Below, piece by piece: positions 11,222-24,581 of a stretch of 37,903 nucleotides of DNA; positions within the stretch are counted from its first letter, which is position 1; every line of letters begins with the position of its first letter. The position numbers were made by a program, and so were the translations under genes. Under the pieces are notes generated by a model. That model did no database searches, was not told the DNA's origin, and saw only the letters and a list, made by a program, of their open reading frames with translations. The DNA lies in assembly GCA_902651635.1 (NCBI GenBank), contig CACRSC010000472.1, positions 817,871 through 855,773 of the forward strand. Reading direction: 5' to 3'. Origin of the DNA: Mastigamoeba balamuthi. Lineage: Eukaryota; Evosea; Mastigamoebida; Mastigamoebidae.

Positions 11222-12659
11222 ATGGACCACCAGCGCCTCATACCCGACGCCCAGCGCTCTCCCACCGGCAGCGACGCCGACGTCGTGCTGCCGCTGCCTC
11301 CGGTGCCCTCGCAGGGCCTGCGGTGCCTGCGGTGCCGCTGCTGCCCCGCGGTGCCCACCCCGCACGTGCGCCTGACGTGGAGGGGCGCAGCCATCGCGGC
11401 GGGCCTCGCGGTGCTGGCGACGGTGCTCGTGCTGAGCGTCGTGCCCGACTCGCCGCTGCAGACGGCAGAGCTCGAGTTCCTCGAGTACGTGCAGAACGAC
11501 CTCGACAAGGGCAGCGCTGCCGGCGTCTTCGTGGCAGCGGGCGCCGTCTTCGTCGTCCTGGGCCTCCCGGCGACGCCCCTCAACCTCGCCGGCGGATTCA
11601 TCCTCGGCGGCGTCCTCGCCACTGCCGCCTGCGTCGCCGGCATCACCATCGGCGCCATCGTGGGCTTCGTCCTGGGCCGCACCGCGATGAAGCACTGGGC
11701 AGAGGAGCGCGCCAGGAAGGTGACTGCTGAGCAAACAACACTGTGCCCTCTTGCACACAGGGGCCCCCACACACACCACCCCGCACTCACAGCGACAATC
11801 GGAATCCCCGGGGGGTTTGGGGCGAGCGCAGCACAGGAAGTTCGCGGCGATCAGCACGGCGGTGGCGGAGAAGGGGTTCCTGCTGGTGTTCCTGCTGCGG
11901 CTGTCGCCCGTGATGCCGCTGGGGCTGTGCAACTACCTGCTGGGCGTCACCAAGGTCTCGTTCACCGTCTACTCGATCGCCTCGTTCCTCGGCATCGCCC
12001 CTTGTGAGCTCCCCCCCCCACGCCCCTCCGCCCACCACGAGGGCGGCGAGATCTGACATCCGCTTGCGCGCGTGCAGTCACTGCGGGGTACTGCTACCTG
12101 GGGACCCTGATCAGCGATCTCTCATGTGCCCTAAGCCTCAATTTCCTTTTTCACGTCATCGCTGACGCCAGTGCACAGCAATCTGGAGCGGAACCAACGC
12201 ATGTGAGGGCGCAGCCCCGCCACCGATGGGCCGCGGGCAAGACCCTCGTTACTGACTCCATGCCTCTTTTCGCGCAGCGGGGAGCGACTACAACCCGTTG
12301 GACTCGAACGTGGCGACGATCGTGTGGGCGTCCATCGCCGGTGTCAGCACGGTGGCTATCATCATCGTCACCGCCTGGAGTGCGTGCTCCAGCACCAGCA
12401 CCAGCACCTGCCCTGCCCTGCCTTCCTCTTCTAACGCCTCCCGGCAGTCACCAAGAAGGCCCTGAACAAGGCGATCGACGCCGAGAGCAGCTCCACGGAC
12501 CTCGAGGACCGAAGCAGCGCGGCCACCTACGAGCACCTCACGTCGCCAGACGCCAGCAAGGGCGAGCCCGAGCTCGACCTCGAGGAGGGCCCCGTGCCGC
12601 CGCCCATCCTCCCCACCTCGCCGCTCCTCTCCGAGGCCGAGAGGAAGCAGCACCAATAG
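11222..12659 (+). CDS. VTT/DedA-type (SNARE-associated, TVP38/TMEM64-like) membrane protein
   Basis: VTT proteins are multi-pass membrane proteins of Golgi/ER linked to lipid scrambling and trafficking. Five exons (11222-11719, 11832-12003, 12078-12125, 12278-12379, 12448-12659) join in frame to 343 aa. A Cys-rich cytosolic start (LRCLRCRCC) precedes a first membrane segment (about 60-80). Then come VFVVLGLPATPLNLAGGFI and GITIGAIVGFVLGR, typical of the domain's re-entrant region. The conserved second half is FLLVFLLRLSPVMPLGLCNY and SFLGIAPFTAGYCYLGTL. A last helix (TIVWASIAGVSTVAIIIVTAW) and an acidic, Ser/Pro-rich cytosolic tail ending ERKQHQ follow. The R-x-x-P-x-x-P core is intact, so it should be functional. 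Confidence 0.85.
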
Positions 12660-13222
12660 CCCCCTCCCCTTCCGTGTGTACTAACTGCGGCAGACCACGA
12701 CCCCTGCCTCACCAATGTCGTGCGGACACCAACACTCGCAATACCAAAAGAGCAGTTCTGCTTTTTTTCTATCTCGCAAAACTCCGCTGCGCTGGAATGC
12801 CCGTGGAACAAATAATGCCCATGGAACAAACTAAGCTTCCGAGGATCGGGGCCAGTAGATTTCGTACGAGTCCAGAGCGGCGGTGGAAGCGATTCGATTG
12901 ACTGAATACACGAGTACCATGCGGGAACCCAAGAAGGGGGGAGGGACACGCGAGGAGACGGAACGAAGGGACACAAAGGCGCCTGCCTGATAAGACTTTC
13001 TGTGTTTTTTGGGTGGCGAAGCAGGAGGGGCACTGCCCACAGCCCCAGCGAAGCGCACAGGGCTCGGTGGCGCACCCCCCGCGCCTCGTGTCGTGAAACA
13101 AAGCGGACCCGCACGCAGAGAGAGGAGAGGAGAGGGATAGAGAGGCCCCAGGACGGGGGTCTCTGTGGGGATTTTTGGCCCCCTGTGGCGGGAACGGACG
13201 CAGGAGCGGCGGAGGGGTCGCC
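12660..13222. other. Convergent intergenic region
   Basis: This lies between the 3' ends of the VTT gene (+) and the V-ATPase gene (-), so it should hold both 3' untranslated regions. A T-rich run lies at 12762-12770 and a purine tract at 13118-13145. No exon was seen. Confidence 0.4.
12796..12831 (+). repeat. Tandem duplication of an 18-bp unit
   Basis: Two adjacent copies (12796-12813 and 12814-12831) of the unit AATGCCCRTGGAACAAAY, differing at two positions. It lies about 140 bp past the VTT stop codon. Confidence 0.8.
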
Positions 13223-13912
13223 TCAGGCGGTCAGGTTGACCTCAACGACCGCCGAGATGAGCAGCTTGATGACGGCGTCGCTCTGCGCGTCGCACTGCCT
13301 CTTCATCTCCTCGATCTGGTTGTCCGTGACGCCGACCAGCTTCCTCGTGTAGTCCTCGGTCGCGCCCTTGAACTGCAGGGCGGCAGGGCACGCGTGAGCA
13401 ATCGCGAAAAGGTTTCGCCTGCGATCGGGCAATTTGGGTCCTTCCGGCCGTATTTCCCAAATCTGACCCGTCCGCCGCGGGCAGGGACGCGCGGGCGGCG
13501 TCGGGGGCGCGTGCGGCGTGTGCGGGGGGCCGGGGGAGGTGCGCGGGGTCGGACCTGGGCGATGAACGAGCGGTACTTCTCCTCGTACTCGGTGCGGATC
13601 GACTTGAGCTGCGCCTGGGCCTCGTCGCGGGCCTGCTTGAGCATCTGGGTCTTCTCCCTGCGCGCCTTGGAGACGATCTCCGACGCCTGGGCGGGGTGTG
13701 GGAGGCCGGCCGGGAGTCAGGTCGGGTGTCCAGTCATCGCTTCCGCCAGCAGCGACAGGATAACAAAGATATTTTGTGGGTTGGGCCGCCCACAGGGCAA
13801 AAAGCCACCCGGGGGCAGGCGCGGACGAGGGGTGGGGGGCGGGGGGTGCGCGGGGGGTGGCGCGTGCCTCGTGCTCGTCCTCGAGCAGGACCTGGATACC
13901 GGTGGCTGCCAT
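13223..13912 (-). CDS. V-type H+-ATPase subunit G
   Basis: Subunit G (Vma10) pairs with subunit E to form the peripheral stalk of the vacuolar proton pump on the cytosolic face. Exons 13868-13912, 13555-13686 and 13223-13372 encode 108 aa, the family's usual length. The start MAATGIQVLL matches the conserved GIQxLL motif. EASEIVSKARREK and LKQARDEAQAQL align without gaps to the animal protein (AAEKVSEARKRK, LKQAKEEAQAEI), and the rest is one long helix ending VVEVNLTA. That gapless alignment fixes the first splice at GAG|GCACGC, a GC donor. Both introns are about 182 nt, and each contains an AT-rich patch. Confidence 0.9.
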   Translation of the reverse strand: MAATGIQVLLEDEHEARATPRAPPAPHPSSAPAPGWLFALWAAQPTKYLCYPVAAGGSDDWTPDLTPGRPPTPRPGVGDRLQGAQGEDPDAQAGPRRGPGAAQVDPHRVRGEVPLVHRPGPTPRTSPGPPHTPHAPPTPPARPCPRRTGQIWEIRPEGPKLPDRRRNLFAIAHACPAALQFKGATEDYTRKLVGVTDNQIEEMKRQCDAQSDAVIKLLISAVVEVNLTA

Positions 13913-14259
13913 TTCGTACGCGTGCAAGAGGGGCGCCGGGTTTGAACACACCGCAAACGAAAAGACCACCAAACCCCACGTCACCCTGTGACATCACTGG
14001 GTATCTTCTCCCTGCACACCCCCCGGGGGCACTCGCCGGGCTGGCACGGCAGGTCGCCCCATCGACCACAGCTCGCGCCGGAGCGTTGCCCGGCCACGTG
14101 GCAGAGGAGGCCGCCGTGTGGGTAGGAAGATTCATCGCTGGCAGAATCTTCCACGCGCCGGGGTTTTTTCAAATAGCTTTTTTTGGTGCCGGTGTGTTTG
14201 GCGGACGCGTGCGCGCGCGGTGCCAGAGACGTCTACGCGGCGGGAAGCAGAGCCTCGCG
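13913..14259. other. Divergent promoter region, 347 bp
   Basis: This region separates the V-ATPase G start (-) and the MYST start (+). It has a T-rich stretch at 14165-14183, 77-95 bp before the MYST ATG, and no GATATT motif. No exon was seen. Confidence 0.35.
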
Positions 14260-16327
<2,068 letters not shown>

Positions 16328-16526
16328 AGAAATGCCTGCGTTGACGTGTCGCTGACACCATCAGCAGCAGCACGGCACCCTGTCACTCACTCTCCCACCC
16401 CATCTACAGTCGCACAAAGTGCCCCAAATGGTGAACAGTCCGCGAGTCCTGTGAGTACACGCCTGCGGTGCAGCTGCTTGGGGCAGGTTGTCTCTGCGGT
16501 GTACATTTCGTGAGCGGTGGTCGACA

Positions 16527-16559
16527 GATATCCCAACCGCTCCAACCGTCAGCGATATC
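16527..16559 (+). promoter_or_regulatory. Paired GATATC motifs upstream of the coiled-coil gene
   Basis: GATATC occurs at 16527-16532 and 16554-16559, 27 bp apart, about 135 and 110 bp before the ATG at 16666. They lie in the 338-bp gap after the MYST gene, which holds no visible exon. A core promoter role is inferred from recurrence at other genes. Confidence 0.3.
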
Positions 16560-16665
16560 CCCCTTGGAAATCTACCCCCAGTTTTTTAAACCGCACAGGA
16601 AGAAAGGTGCACACGAATCGGCCCAACAAGAGCCGCCACCCCCCACCAAAGACAACACAGCAGAG

Positions 16666-17466
16666 ATGTCGCGCATCGCAGGCGCACAGCAGAACGAACA
16701 GGACCTCTGGGCCCTCCTGAGCAAGGACACCGAGCAGCGTGCTGCGTGCGCAGTTCCCTCTCGCCGGTTTCCCAGAAGCCCGAAAATGCCGCTCCGGGAA
16801 ATAACCGCGTTTCGGTACTGACTGACGACTGCCCAACCGTTTCTCAGGGCGAAGAACCCGTCGCCCCAGAAGCAGCCCCAGGCCGCGCCCGCGCAGGCAC
16901 CCGCGGCTGCCGTGCAGCAGCCGCAGCAGGCTCGCCAGCCGCAGAACGCGACGGTCGCAGCGAAGCCCAAGGCAGCGGAGCCCCCGAAGCAGCCCACGGC
17001 GGCGAGCAGCGCGGCCAAGCACGAGGCGAGCGTCAGCGACGACGAGCAGAGGAAGGCCGACGCGGAGCTCGCGAGGCTGCTGGCGCGGCAGCAGCAGCGA
17101 CGCTCGCTGGCCAAGCCGATGCCCGCCAAGGCCCCAGAGCACACCGAGGTGAGCCGATCTTAATATTTATCTTGATAAAAAGCAGAACAAAAATTCAAAC
17201 CACAAGTTCAAATTTCAACGCTGATCACGTGCCGCGCGCAGAACAAGGCGAAGCAGGAGGAGGCGGAGCGCAAGCGCCGCGAGGAGTACGAGGCGATGAA
17301 GAAGCGCATCGAGGAGGAGCGCAAGCTGAGGGAGCAGGAGGAGGCGGAGGAGACCAAGAGGAGGGAGCACTACCTCAACACCGTGGCCAAGGAGCGCGAG
17401 GAGCAGATGCTCGCGGCCGAGAGGGAGAAGTGGAACAAGACCCTCTTCGGCACCGCCCAGAAGTGA
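16666..17466 (+). CDS. Charged coiled-coil protein, 201 aa
   Basis: I do not recognise the family. Three exons, 16666-16745, 16848-17148 and 17242-17466, join in frame (donors GTGCGC and GTGAGC). The N-terminus MSRIAGAQQNEQDLWALLS is followed by an Ala/Gln/Pro-rich disordered stretch (about 30-85). From about 95 it is a long, highly charged helix rich in Glu, Lys and Arg (DEQRKADAELARLLARQQQ, then EEAERKRREEYEAMKKRIEE), ending LFGTAQK. The composition suggests a structural or scaffold role, but that is only inference. There is no signal peptide or membrane segment. Confidence 0.6.
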
Positions 17467-17888
17467 AGCGAGCCGCCCAACGTAGTGTTTTGCGCTCGGA
17501 CACCGGGAATTGCACAAAGGAAAGCAGCACAAACAAGAGAGTTTTCTGCAGTTCAATCACTGCCGAACCAACGCAAGGTGAATGCGCTCAGTTGTGCTCG
17601 ACCTCGACGTCAGACTGATGTGCTCGGCTGGGCGGACAAGTTCCAGTGTCCAAAGGAACTGCGCGGGACATGAGAAATAATCAGACGCGGGGATTTGTCA
17701 GGCGCACACAATCGTTCCCATACACACTCGCACTTACCACTAAACGGGAGCACAGAGAGCGAGACGAAGTGCTGACATTTTTTGTGCTCATGACGTGTTT
17801 GGAAAAGTACTGATATTCACATTTAGAAACCACCTTGCCTTCCTCACTTTCACCGAAAAACACGGACATCACCGCCCTCCAGAGTGAG
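17467..17888. other. Intergenic region with receptor-gene promoter
   Basis: This 422-bp spacer has lower GC than its flanks. GATATT lies at 17812-17817, about 75 bp before the receptor ATG. No exon was seen. Confidence 0.4.
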
Positions 17889-20800
17889 ATGCAGGCGAAG
17901 CTCCTCCTCGCGATTTCCACTGTCCTACAGCGCGTGCGAGCGGTGCATCACTGACCACCCTCCGCACAGGTGGCGCTGGCATCCTACAACTGGACCCCCT
18001 GCACTCTCTTCTTGAACGACAACGCAACGCACCCCCCGGACGACACGCTCGCCGTTGGCGTCCTCTACTCGCTCCTGACTCCAGCCAACTATCAGGTATC
18101 CCAGCGCCCCCAGTGCAGAACTGCCTGCCGACTGACGGTACAAACTCGGCAGCTGATCATGGCGGTGTGTATGGCCCTCATGAGCGCATCGGCCACAGGA
18201 GACTTCGGCGCCAACAAGGTCTCTATACTCCTCTTCAACGACTACAGCCTGACGGTGCGCCACAAGCAGCGCGACGCCAACGCCGGACCTTTTTCAGGAC
18301 GGCGCAATTATCTTCCGGGGGGCTATTTCTCGCATCGTATCGGAATTCTGGTGCAAAACCAACACGCTCGGCGGATCACGCAGAGTCTTGGCCCAGTTGC
18401 GGCAGCGAGGTTCAGCGGATTTCCAGTGGTTTCCGTCATTGGCGGAGACTCAAGCCGCGTCTCCATGTCGCTTCTCGACGGCAACGCCACTCTCCCTGGG
18501 CTCACGGCCAGCGGCATCCCCGTGATCTCCTCGCAGGCCACGAGCCCTCTCCTCAGCGACAAGAAGCGGTATCCGTACTACCTGCGCGTAAGCTCGTCAG
18601 ACGCCCTCACTGTGCGCCATACACCAAGAGGCAAGCAGCCACTCCAGCACTCAGAAAAAGGCACACAGAGCCTGGCGATGATCCAGCTGTTCTCCAAGTA
18701 CGGCATCAAGAGGATCGCTGGCATCGGCAACAACGACAGCTACGGGCAGGGCGGCCTCGGGAAACTCGTAACATACGCAGCACGTGCGACACCGCCGATC
18801 GAGGTCGTGGCCACCGTATTCTATTCTCCCACAATCTCGGCACCCTCCGACCTGAACTCAAGCGTGAGTAACGACCTCAGACACCCACGTAACGCCTACC
18901 CACAGCTAAGAGAGCTTGCGGCAACAAACGCCGAGGCGTACGTCGTTTATTGCGCCTCAAAGACGTGCCTCCCTGTTCTCGAGGTCGCCCGCACCATGAG
19001 GATTCTGGAGAAGCCCCGCGCGTGGCTCATGGGCAACGGCATCATTACGTATTCAACGCGCGACAAGATCGCCGGAGACTTCCCAGGTATGCCCACACAT
19101 GTATCACACTGTGCTCCCTGCTTCTGACGGAGACCGCCGCAGAGCTGGCAAAGGTCATCACCAACAACACGCTCATTCTCGGGTTTACAAACGCAATCAC
19201 TTCGAGCTCAGTGAGAGAGCAGTTCGACGCCGACTATGCCAAGTATCTGGGGACGAGCCAGGCAAAGAGCATGTACACGTACTTCGAGTACGACGCTACG
19301 CTGGCGTTGATATATGCAATGAAGCAGATGATCGCAACCGGCCAGGACCCCCACAACAGGTCTCTGCTCTACTCCACGTTGGTTTCGCTCGACTACGAGG
19401 GCACCACGGGCAAAATATCATTCGACGAGAGCGGAGACCGCTTCGCGACTATCAACATATACTCGTGGGTTCCAGGCAGTGACAACTTACAGGTCATCGG
19501 CAACTGGTCAATTGGCACGGGCATTATCATAGATCAAGATCACTCTCTCTGGCAGTCTTCCACATTGTCTGGGCGCAGCATTGCTGCCGAGCTCGTTGGG
19601 GGGCTCGTCGGAGGCCTGGCGCTGGTGCTCATCGCGTGCTCCACTGTCGGACTGGTCTCTTGGCATCAGAACCGTGTCCAGCGTAGATTACTCGCCAAGG
19701 TATCCCACCAGTTCCAGTACCTTATTCATCACTTCCTTCGCACTCAATTTGTCGAACAATTCAGATTGAATTGGATAAACGACAGTTCCTTGTGGAACAA
19801 TCCGAGCTCAGTATAGGCGAGGAAATGGGCCACGGCAGCTATGGAGCAGTGTACCAAGCACAATGGAGAGGCATTGAAGTTGCAGCCAAGGTAATTATCA
19901 GGAACTGGGCGGATATCGACGAGGAAAAACTACTCCAGGAGGTCACCATCATGAAATCTATCCGGCACCCCAACCTGCTGCTCTTCATGTGCTACGCCAA
20001 GAGCGACACTGGCCTCACGATCATCTCTGAGTTCATGCCCAACGGGTCGTTGTATGATTTACTGTCGGACAAGACTATACCTCTGGCCATGGCAACGAAG
20101 CTGACCATCCTCAGTGACATAGCTTCAGGGATGGCTTATCTGCATGGAGGCAACCCCCCGATCATCCACTGCGACCTCAAGAGCTCCAATGTCCTCGTGC
20201 GTATAGCCCTGTGGGAAACAGCCACAGAACTCTCACTTACTGTCTCTTCAGTTGTCATCAAGCATGCAGGCCAAAGTGTGTGACTTTGGCCTGACTGTGA
20301 TAGCACAACAGCACGGAAGCGCCACCACACACGACGACGACTACGCGCTGGGAAGTATTCTGTGGTCCGCCCCAGAGATCATCACCAATGGCGCGTTCTC
20401 GACCAAGAGCGACGTGTATGCGTTCGGAGTAATCATTTGGGAGACGGTTACACGTGACTTGCCCTACGAGGACATGAACCCTGTACTCGTCGCCTCTCAT
20501 GTGGTCGACAACATGCGCCCCAAGGTGGGACCTGAGTTTGAGAGCGTACAGCCATTGCGGAAGATGATGGAGCAGTGCTGGCACCAGGACCCCGCCTCTC
20601 GCCCCGACTTTGCTTGCCTTCTGCCTATCATCAAGCAGATGCAAGATCACCTCGGAGATCACATTGTGCTCCTCTATTCTGCCCTTAGAGGCACTGACAA
20701 TCCTACTGGCAGACTGCAGAGGATGAAGTGAGCAGCAATGGGAACCCTTTACCATCCGGCATAATGGCCATTAGCGGGTTTAAGCACAAGAGAAAAGTGA

Positions 20801-23267
20801 GGAGGTCGGCTGCTGTGAGACGGGGGGTAGACCGCTAGGAAAAACGCGATTAAGCAGAAGCGGGCGGCTATTTGAAGATATTAGTCGCGCGTGGGAAGAC
20901 AAGCGACGGGTGCGATTTTTAGCGGTTAAGCAGACCCAAACCCCCCTGCCCGCGATGGACGACATGGAGGTCGACGCCGCCATCGTGGCGCTGCAGACGA
21001 GCACGCGTGCGGTCTTGTCGGCTATGGCTTGATGTCGTCTGGCTTGAGGGCGAGCTCCTGGGCGATGCACGCCCCCATCCTCGTGTACGCGTCCTCCGTC
21101 TTGCAAAAGGCACCGCGTACGGTTGCTCTGCCAGCGCCGCTCGGCCGAGTGCCAGGCGCGTCCTCGTGAGGCCCACGAGAACCGCGCCTTCTTCCCCTCC
21201 TTCTTCGAGGCATCGTCGGGTGCTGCGAACATCGGCTCTGGTGGGTGCCTAATAGGCTCCGGGTTTAAGAGCTTAGTGCCTCCCGACGATTTGCGGATCC
21301 TTTTTTAAAGGACCGGTTGCCTCTGTTTAATCGTTCGTTAGCCCCCCATAGGCAACCCATTTAGGCTCTCTCCGCCCTGACGTAAATCCCACCCAGCGCC
21401 AAAATTAGCTCCAATCCCCTTGTTTAAGGGGGTCAGTTGAACTTTTCTCTTGTGCTTAAACCCGCTATTGTCTTCACTGGTTCATCACAAATCATGTCGT
21501 TGTATCAAATTTCTGATTCCGATTCACGGTGCAGACATACAGCAGTCAACAGAGCTGTGGGAGTGGAACCCATTGCTGATGAAGGAAGCGCTCTACCAGC
21601 ACCACCGTGTCATGCGTTCTGCTCTGCTCCGACATAATGGCTACGAGGTCAACACACAGGGCGATGCGTTCATGATCGCGTTCAAAAAAACTGTTGACGC
21701 ACTGAGATTCTGCATTGATGCTCAGCGGACTTTGGTTCATCTTAACTGGAATCCTGCATTGCTCAAGTTCCCATTGTGCAGCTGCATTACCAGTGGTGCG
21801 CCTTCAGTCAATAACCAGAATAACGTGTGCTCACACAAGGTGAGGAAATACTGTTCCGGGGGCTGCGTGTGAGGATGGGAATCCACTTTGGGAAGCCCGA
21901 CGTGGATAGCTCACATGTGTGCGATCTAGCGACCACAACGACCCTGCAAAAACCGTGTGGGACACAGCTGGGGAGCAACCCCACCTTCATCGGCCCCTGC
22001 ATCAACAAGGCAACGCGCGTGGCGTCAACAGCCAGGGGCGGTCAGATCCTACTGAGTTCGGCAGCTGCTGAGGAGGTCCGACAGGACCAGGAGGCGAACG
22101 CCCATCTGGGCCAGATGAACCGTGTTGGCATTGTGAAGCTGCAAGGCATTGCACAGCCAGAGGAGCTCTTCTCCTTTGCAATCGCTGGACTCAATCGCCA
22201 ATTCCCGGACCTGGAGGTGGTCTCTGAGAACAGAGGGCCAACCCAGTCGTCTGCCACGGACACTGTGCCAGACCTGTTTGAGAGGTTCCTTCAGAAGTCG
22301 GGTCAGTCCTGGACAATTTCCTTCGGTGACATCCAGATAACGGAGGAAGTTGGCACGAGGGGCAACTATGGCGTTTTATACAAAGGGTACGTGTCTCTCT
22401 CTCTCTCTCTGCACGAACTGACCTCTCTGCAGAGTGTGGCGGAGACAGACAGTGGCGGTGAAGAAGTTCTTCAGGCAGAAAGTGGACAGTGTCATCACGA
22501 CCGAGATAGAACGCCAGATTGTGCTCGTATCCGAGACGCATCATCCCAACATCCCACTCTTTGTGCGTCTCATTTCAGCATTTTGTGTGCGGAAGTCGTT
22601 AACACTTCCTTCAGCTGGGAGCGTGCATGGAGCCGAGAAATATGTTCATCGTGACCGAGTGGATGGACATGGGCAACCTCCGCCAGCTCCTCAGCAGCGG
22701 CCCCCAGCTGGACATGCAGCGCGGCATCGCCGTCCTCACTTCCACATGCAGCGCGCTCACTTACCTCCACCTCTGCAACATTGTCCACCGCGACCTTAAG
22801 TCCTCCAACATCCTCGTTCGTATCTCCCTCCACGTCTCTGCAACTCGTCCTCTTTGTCACCCTCGGCGTGTATGACTCGGCGAGAGCAGCTGAACAAGCG
22901 GATGGACGTGAAATTGTCGGACTTTGGGCTGGCAGCGGTCAAGACAGCCAACAAGACCAGCACGCTGTATGGCGCAATCGCGTGGATGGCCCCCGAGGTG
23001 CTCAGCAGTGGGGCGTACTCGAAGGCGTCGGACGTGTACAGCTTCGGGGTGGTGATGCACGAGGTCCTGACGGGCGAGGTGCCCTTCAAAGGCCTCAACA
23101 AGGTGGCCGTTGCCTGGGAGATCATCGAGGGCAGGAGGCCCGAGATCCCCAAGAAGCTGGGGGCGTACAGCAGCGGCTACGTGGACCTCATGAGCGCGTG
23201 CTGGCACCAACAATCCAACCAGCGTCCCACCTCCAAGACGATAGGCGAGAGGCTGGCAGCTCTGTGA
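17889..23267 (+). CDS. Receptor with TKL kinase, class III nucleotide cyclase and second TKL kinase; interrupted by TIR element
   Basis: Sixteen exons give 1299 aa if the element at 20774-21465 is ignored: 17889-17933, 17970-18095, 18153-18254, 18298-18336, 18384-18611, 18669-18863, 18906-19086, 19143-19699, 19765-20196, 20252-20665, 20722-20773 plus 21468-21479, 21535-21795, 21840-22386, 22433-22562, 22615-22815, 22890-23267. Domains: signal peptide; periplasmic-binding/ANF-receptor ectodomain to about 450 (VVSVIGGDSS); membrane helix about 455-482; kinase 1 about 500-760 (GHGSYGAVY, HCDLKSSN, CDFG); cyclase about 785-985 (IVFTDIQQST, NTQGDAFM, INKATRV, so both metal Asp and the catalytic Asn/Arg are kept); kinase 2 about 1040-1299 (HRDLKSSN, SDFGLA). 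Kinase 1 has HCD for HRD. Codons are less GC-biased than in neighbours. Unspliced, the insertion gives a stop soon after kinase 1. Confidence 0.88.
20774..20798 (+). repeat. Left terminal inverted repeat (25 bp)
   Basis: The exact reverse complement of 21441-21465. The pairing stops immediately inside position 20798. The outer base is preceded by the TA target copy. Confidence 0.95.
21441..21465 (-). repeat. Right terminal inverted repeat (25 bp)
   Basis: The exact reverse complement of 20774-20798, followed by the second TA copy and then the continuation of the cyclase exon. Confidence 0.95.
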
Positions 23268-23425
23268 TTCTGTGAGTACCCAGTAGCCCGCCGCACATGA
23301 GGGAACTTGGGCACCGAACACGCTGTAGTCTGCATTGTGCGACAGTGCGACGGCAACAAGTATTGACTGACGGCATGGGTAAATCGTACAATTGCTCAAT
23401 TCAGGGAGAGGTCACTGGCATTCAC

Positions 23426-24549
23426 TCACGGAGAGGCCATGAGGCATCCGGCAACCTGGGTGCGAATAGACTCGGCGTCCAGGTGTCTCCCGATGAAGAC
23501 GAGCTTCGACTGCGGAACCTCGCACGGCTTCCACTGCGCCAGAGGCTCGCACGTGAAGGCCTTGTGCACGCTCTGCACGACCCACTTGCAGCCGTCGCCG
23601 TCCATCGCCACTACGCCCTTGATGCGCATCACAGACTCTCCGTGGGCCTCGAGGAACTCACCGATCCATGTGAGGAACAGCGCACTGCTCAGCTCGCCCG
23701 CAGTGCACGTCACCGACGACACCTCGTGGTCGTGCCCACACTCGTTCTCGTTGTTGGCCCTGCGCGCCCCAGTACCGTGGCGGGGCAGCCAACTCCACAG
23801 GTTCTGCGCAGAGCTCTTAGTTTCTGCGGCGCTGCGGACAGGGGTGGGGGGACCTCAACGACGGGGTCGAGGCCGAGCACGGTGTCGCAGTCGATGGTCC
23901 TGCTGATGTTGAGGACGAGGTCGAGGCTCACGTCGGCGTACAGCGCGGGGATCACCTGCACCGAGGGGTTGATGCCCCGGATGCTCTGCTCGACGGCCCA
24001 GAGCTCGTCGGGCGACACGAGGTCCGTCTTGTTGAGCACGACCCTGTCGGCGTAGGCGATCTGCTGCACGAAGGCGCTGTCGCGGCTGCCCGCCACGTCG
24101 GCGCCCATGTTCTTGGCGTCGACGACGGTGATGACGCCCTCGAGGCGCATGCTCAGCGACAGCTCCTCGTCGTAGAAGAACGACTGGATGACGGGGCCCG
24201 GGTTGGCCAGCCCCGTCGTCTCGACGACGATGAGGTCGATGCCCGCCGAGTCGGCGAGCAGCGTCTTGCAGACGCGCACGAGGTCGTCGCGTATCGTGCA
24301 GCACACGCAGCCGCTCGACACGAGGTACATCGACTCGCTCCTGAGCACCCTGATTGTCTCCTTGACCAGCGTGTCGTCGACGCCCACCTCCCCGAACTCG
24401 TTCTCGATCACAGCGCACCTCTTCAATTCAATTGCCCGCGGATTCAGTAAATTCAAAAATTGACTCGAACGGCCGGAAATTAGCAATTGAAATCCGAGAA
24501 AAGCGTGGGCTCTTGGGACGCACGAGCTCGGGGGTGCCGCGCAGAATGT

Positions 24550-24581
<32 letters not shown>

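Larger units (their letters stand above)
20772..21467. mobile_element. 692-bp TIR element inserted at TA in the receptor exon
   Basis: Perfect 25-bp inverted repeats at 20774-20798 and 21441-21465 (outer ends GCGGGTTTAAGC) are flanked by TA on both sides (20772-20773, 21466-21467), the Tc1/mariner-type target duplication. Removing the element with one TA rejoins codons for MAI and IVFTD, the start of the cyclase domain, exactly in frame. Internally there are subterminal relatives of the end (GCGATTAAGCAGA near 20847, GCGGTTAAGCAGA near 20930) and no transposase, so it is non-autonomous. It holds a 25-codon plus ORF at 20955-21032 (MDDMEVDAAIVALQTS) facing an antisense tail ending LALKPDDIKP; neither is recognised. 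A donor GTGAGG at 20797 and acceptor TCAG ending 21436 would splice out 640 nt. Confidence 0.9.

Noticed and set aside
17970-19127. Reading the receptor ectodomain as one uninterrupted exon
   Set aside because: Stretches such as 18096-18152, 18255-18297 and 18612-18668 are in frame by chance but have clear GT-AG borders and break the ligand-binding fold.
20774-21465. Element as a ciliate-type eliminated sequence (IES)
   Set aside because: TA-bounded insertion in a coding exon fits, but long perfect TIRs and absence of any other ciliate sign (standard stops used, GC-rich genome) favour a DNA transposon.
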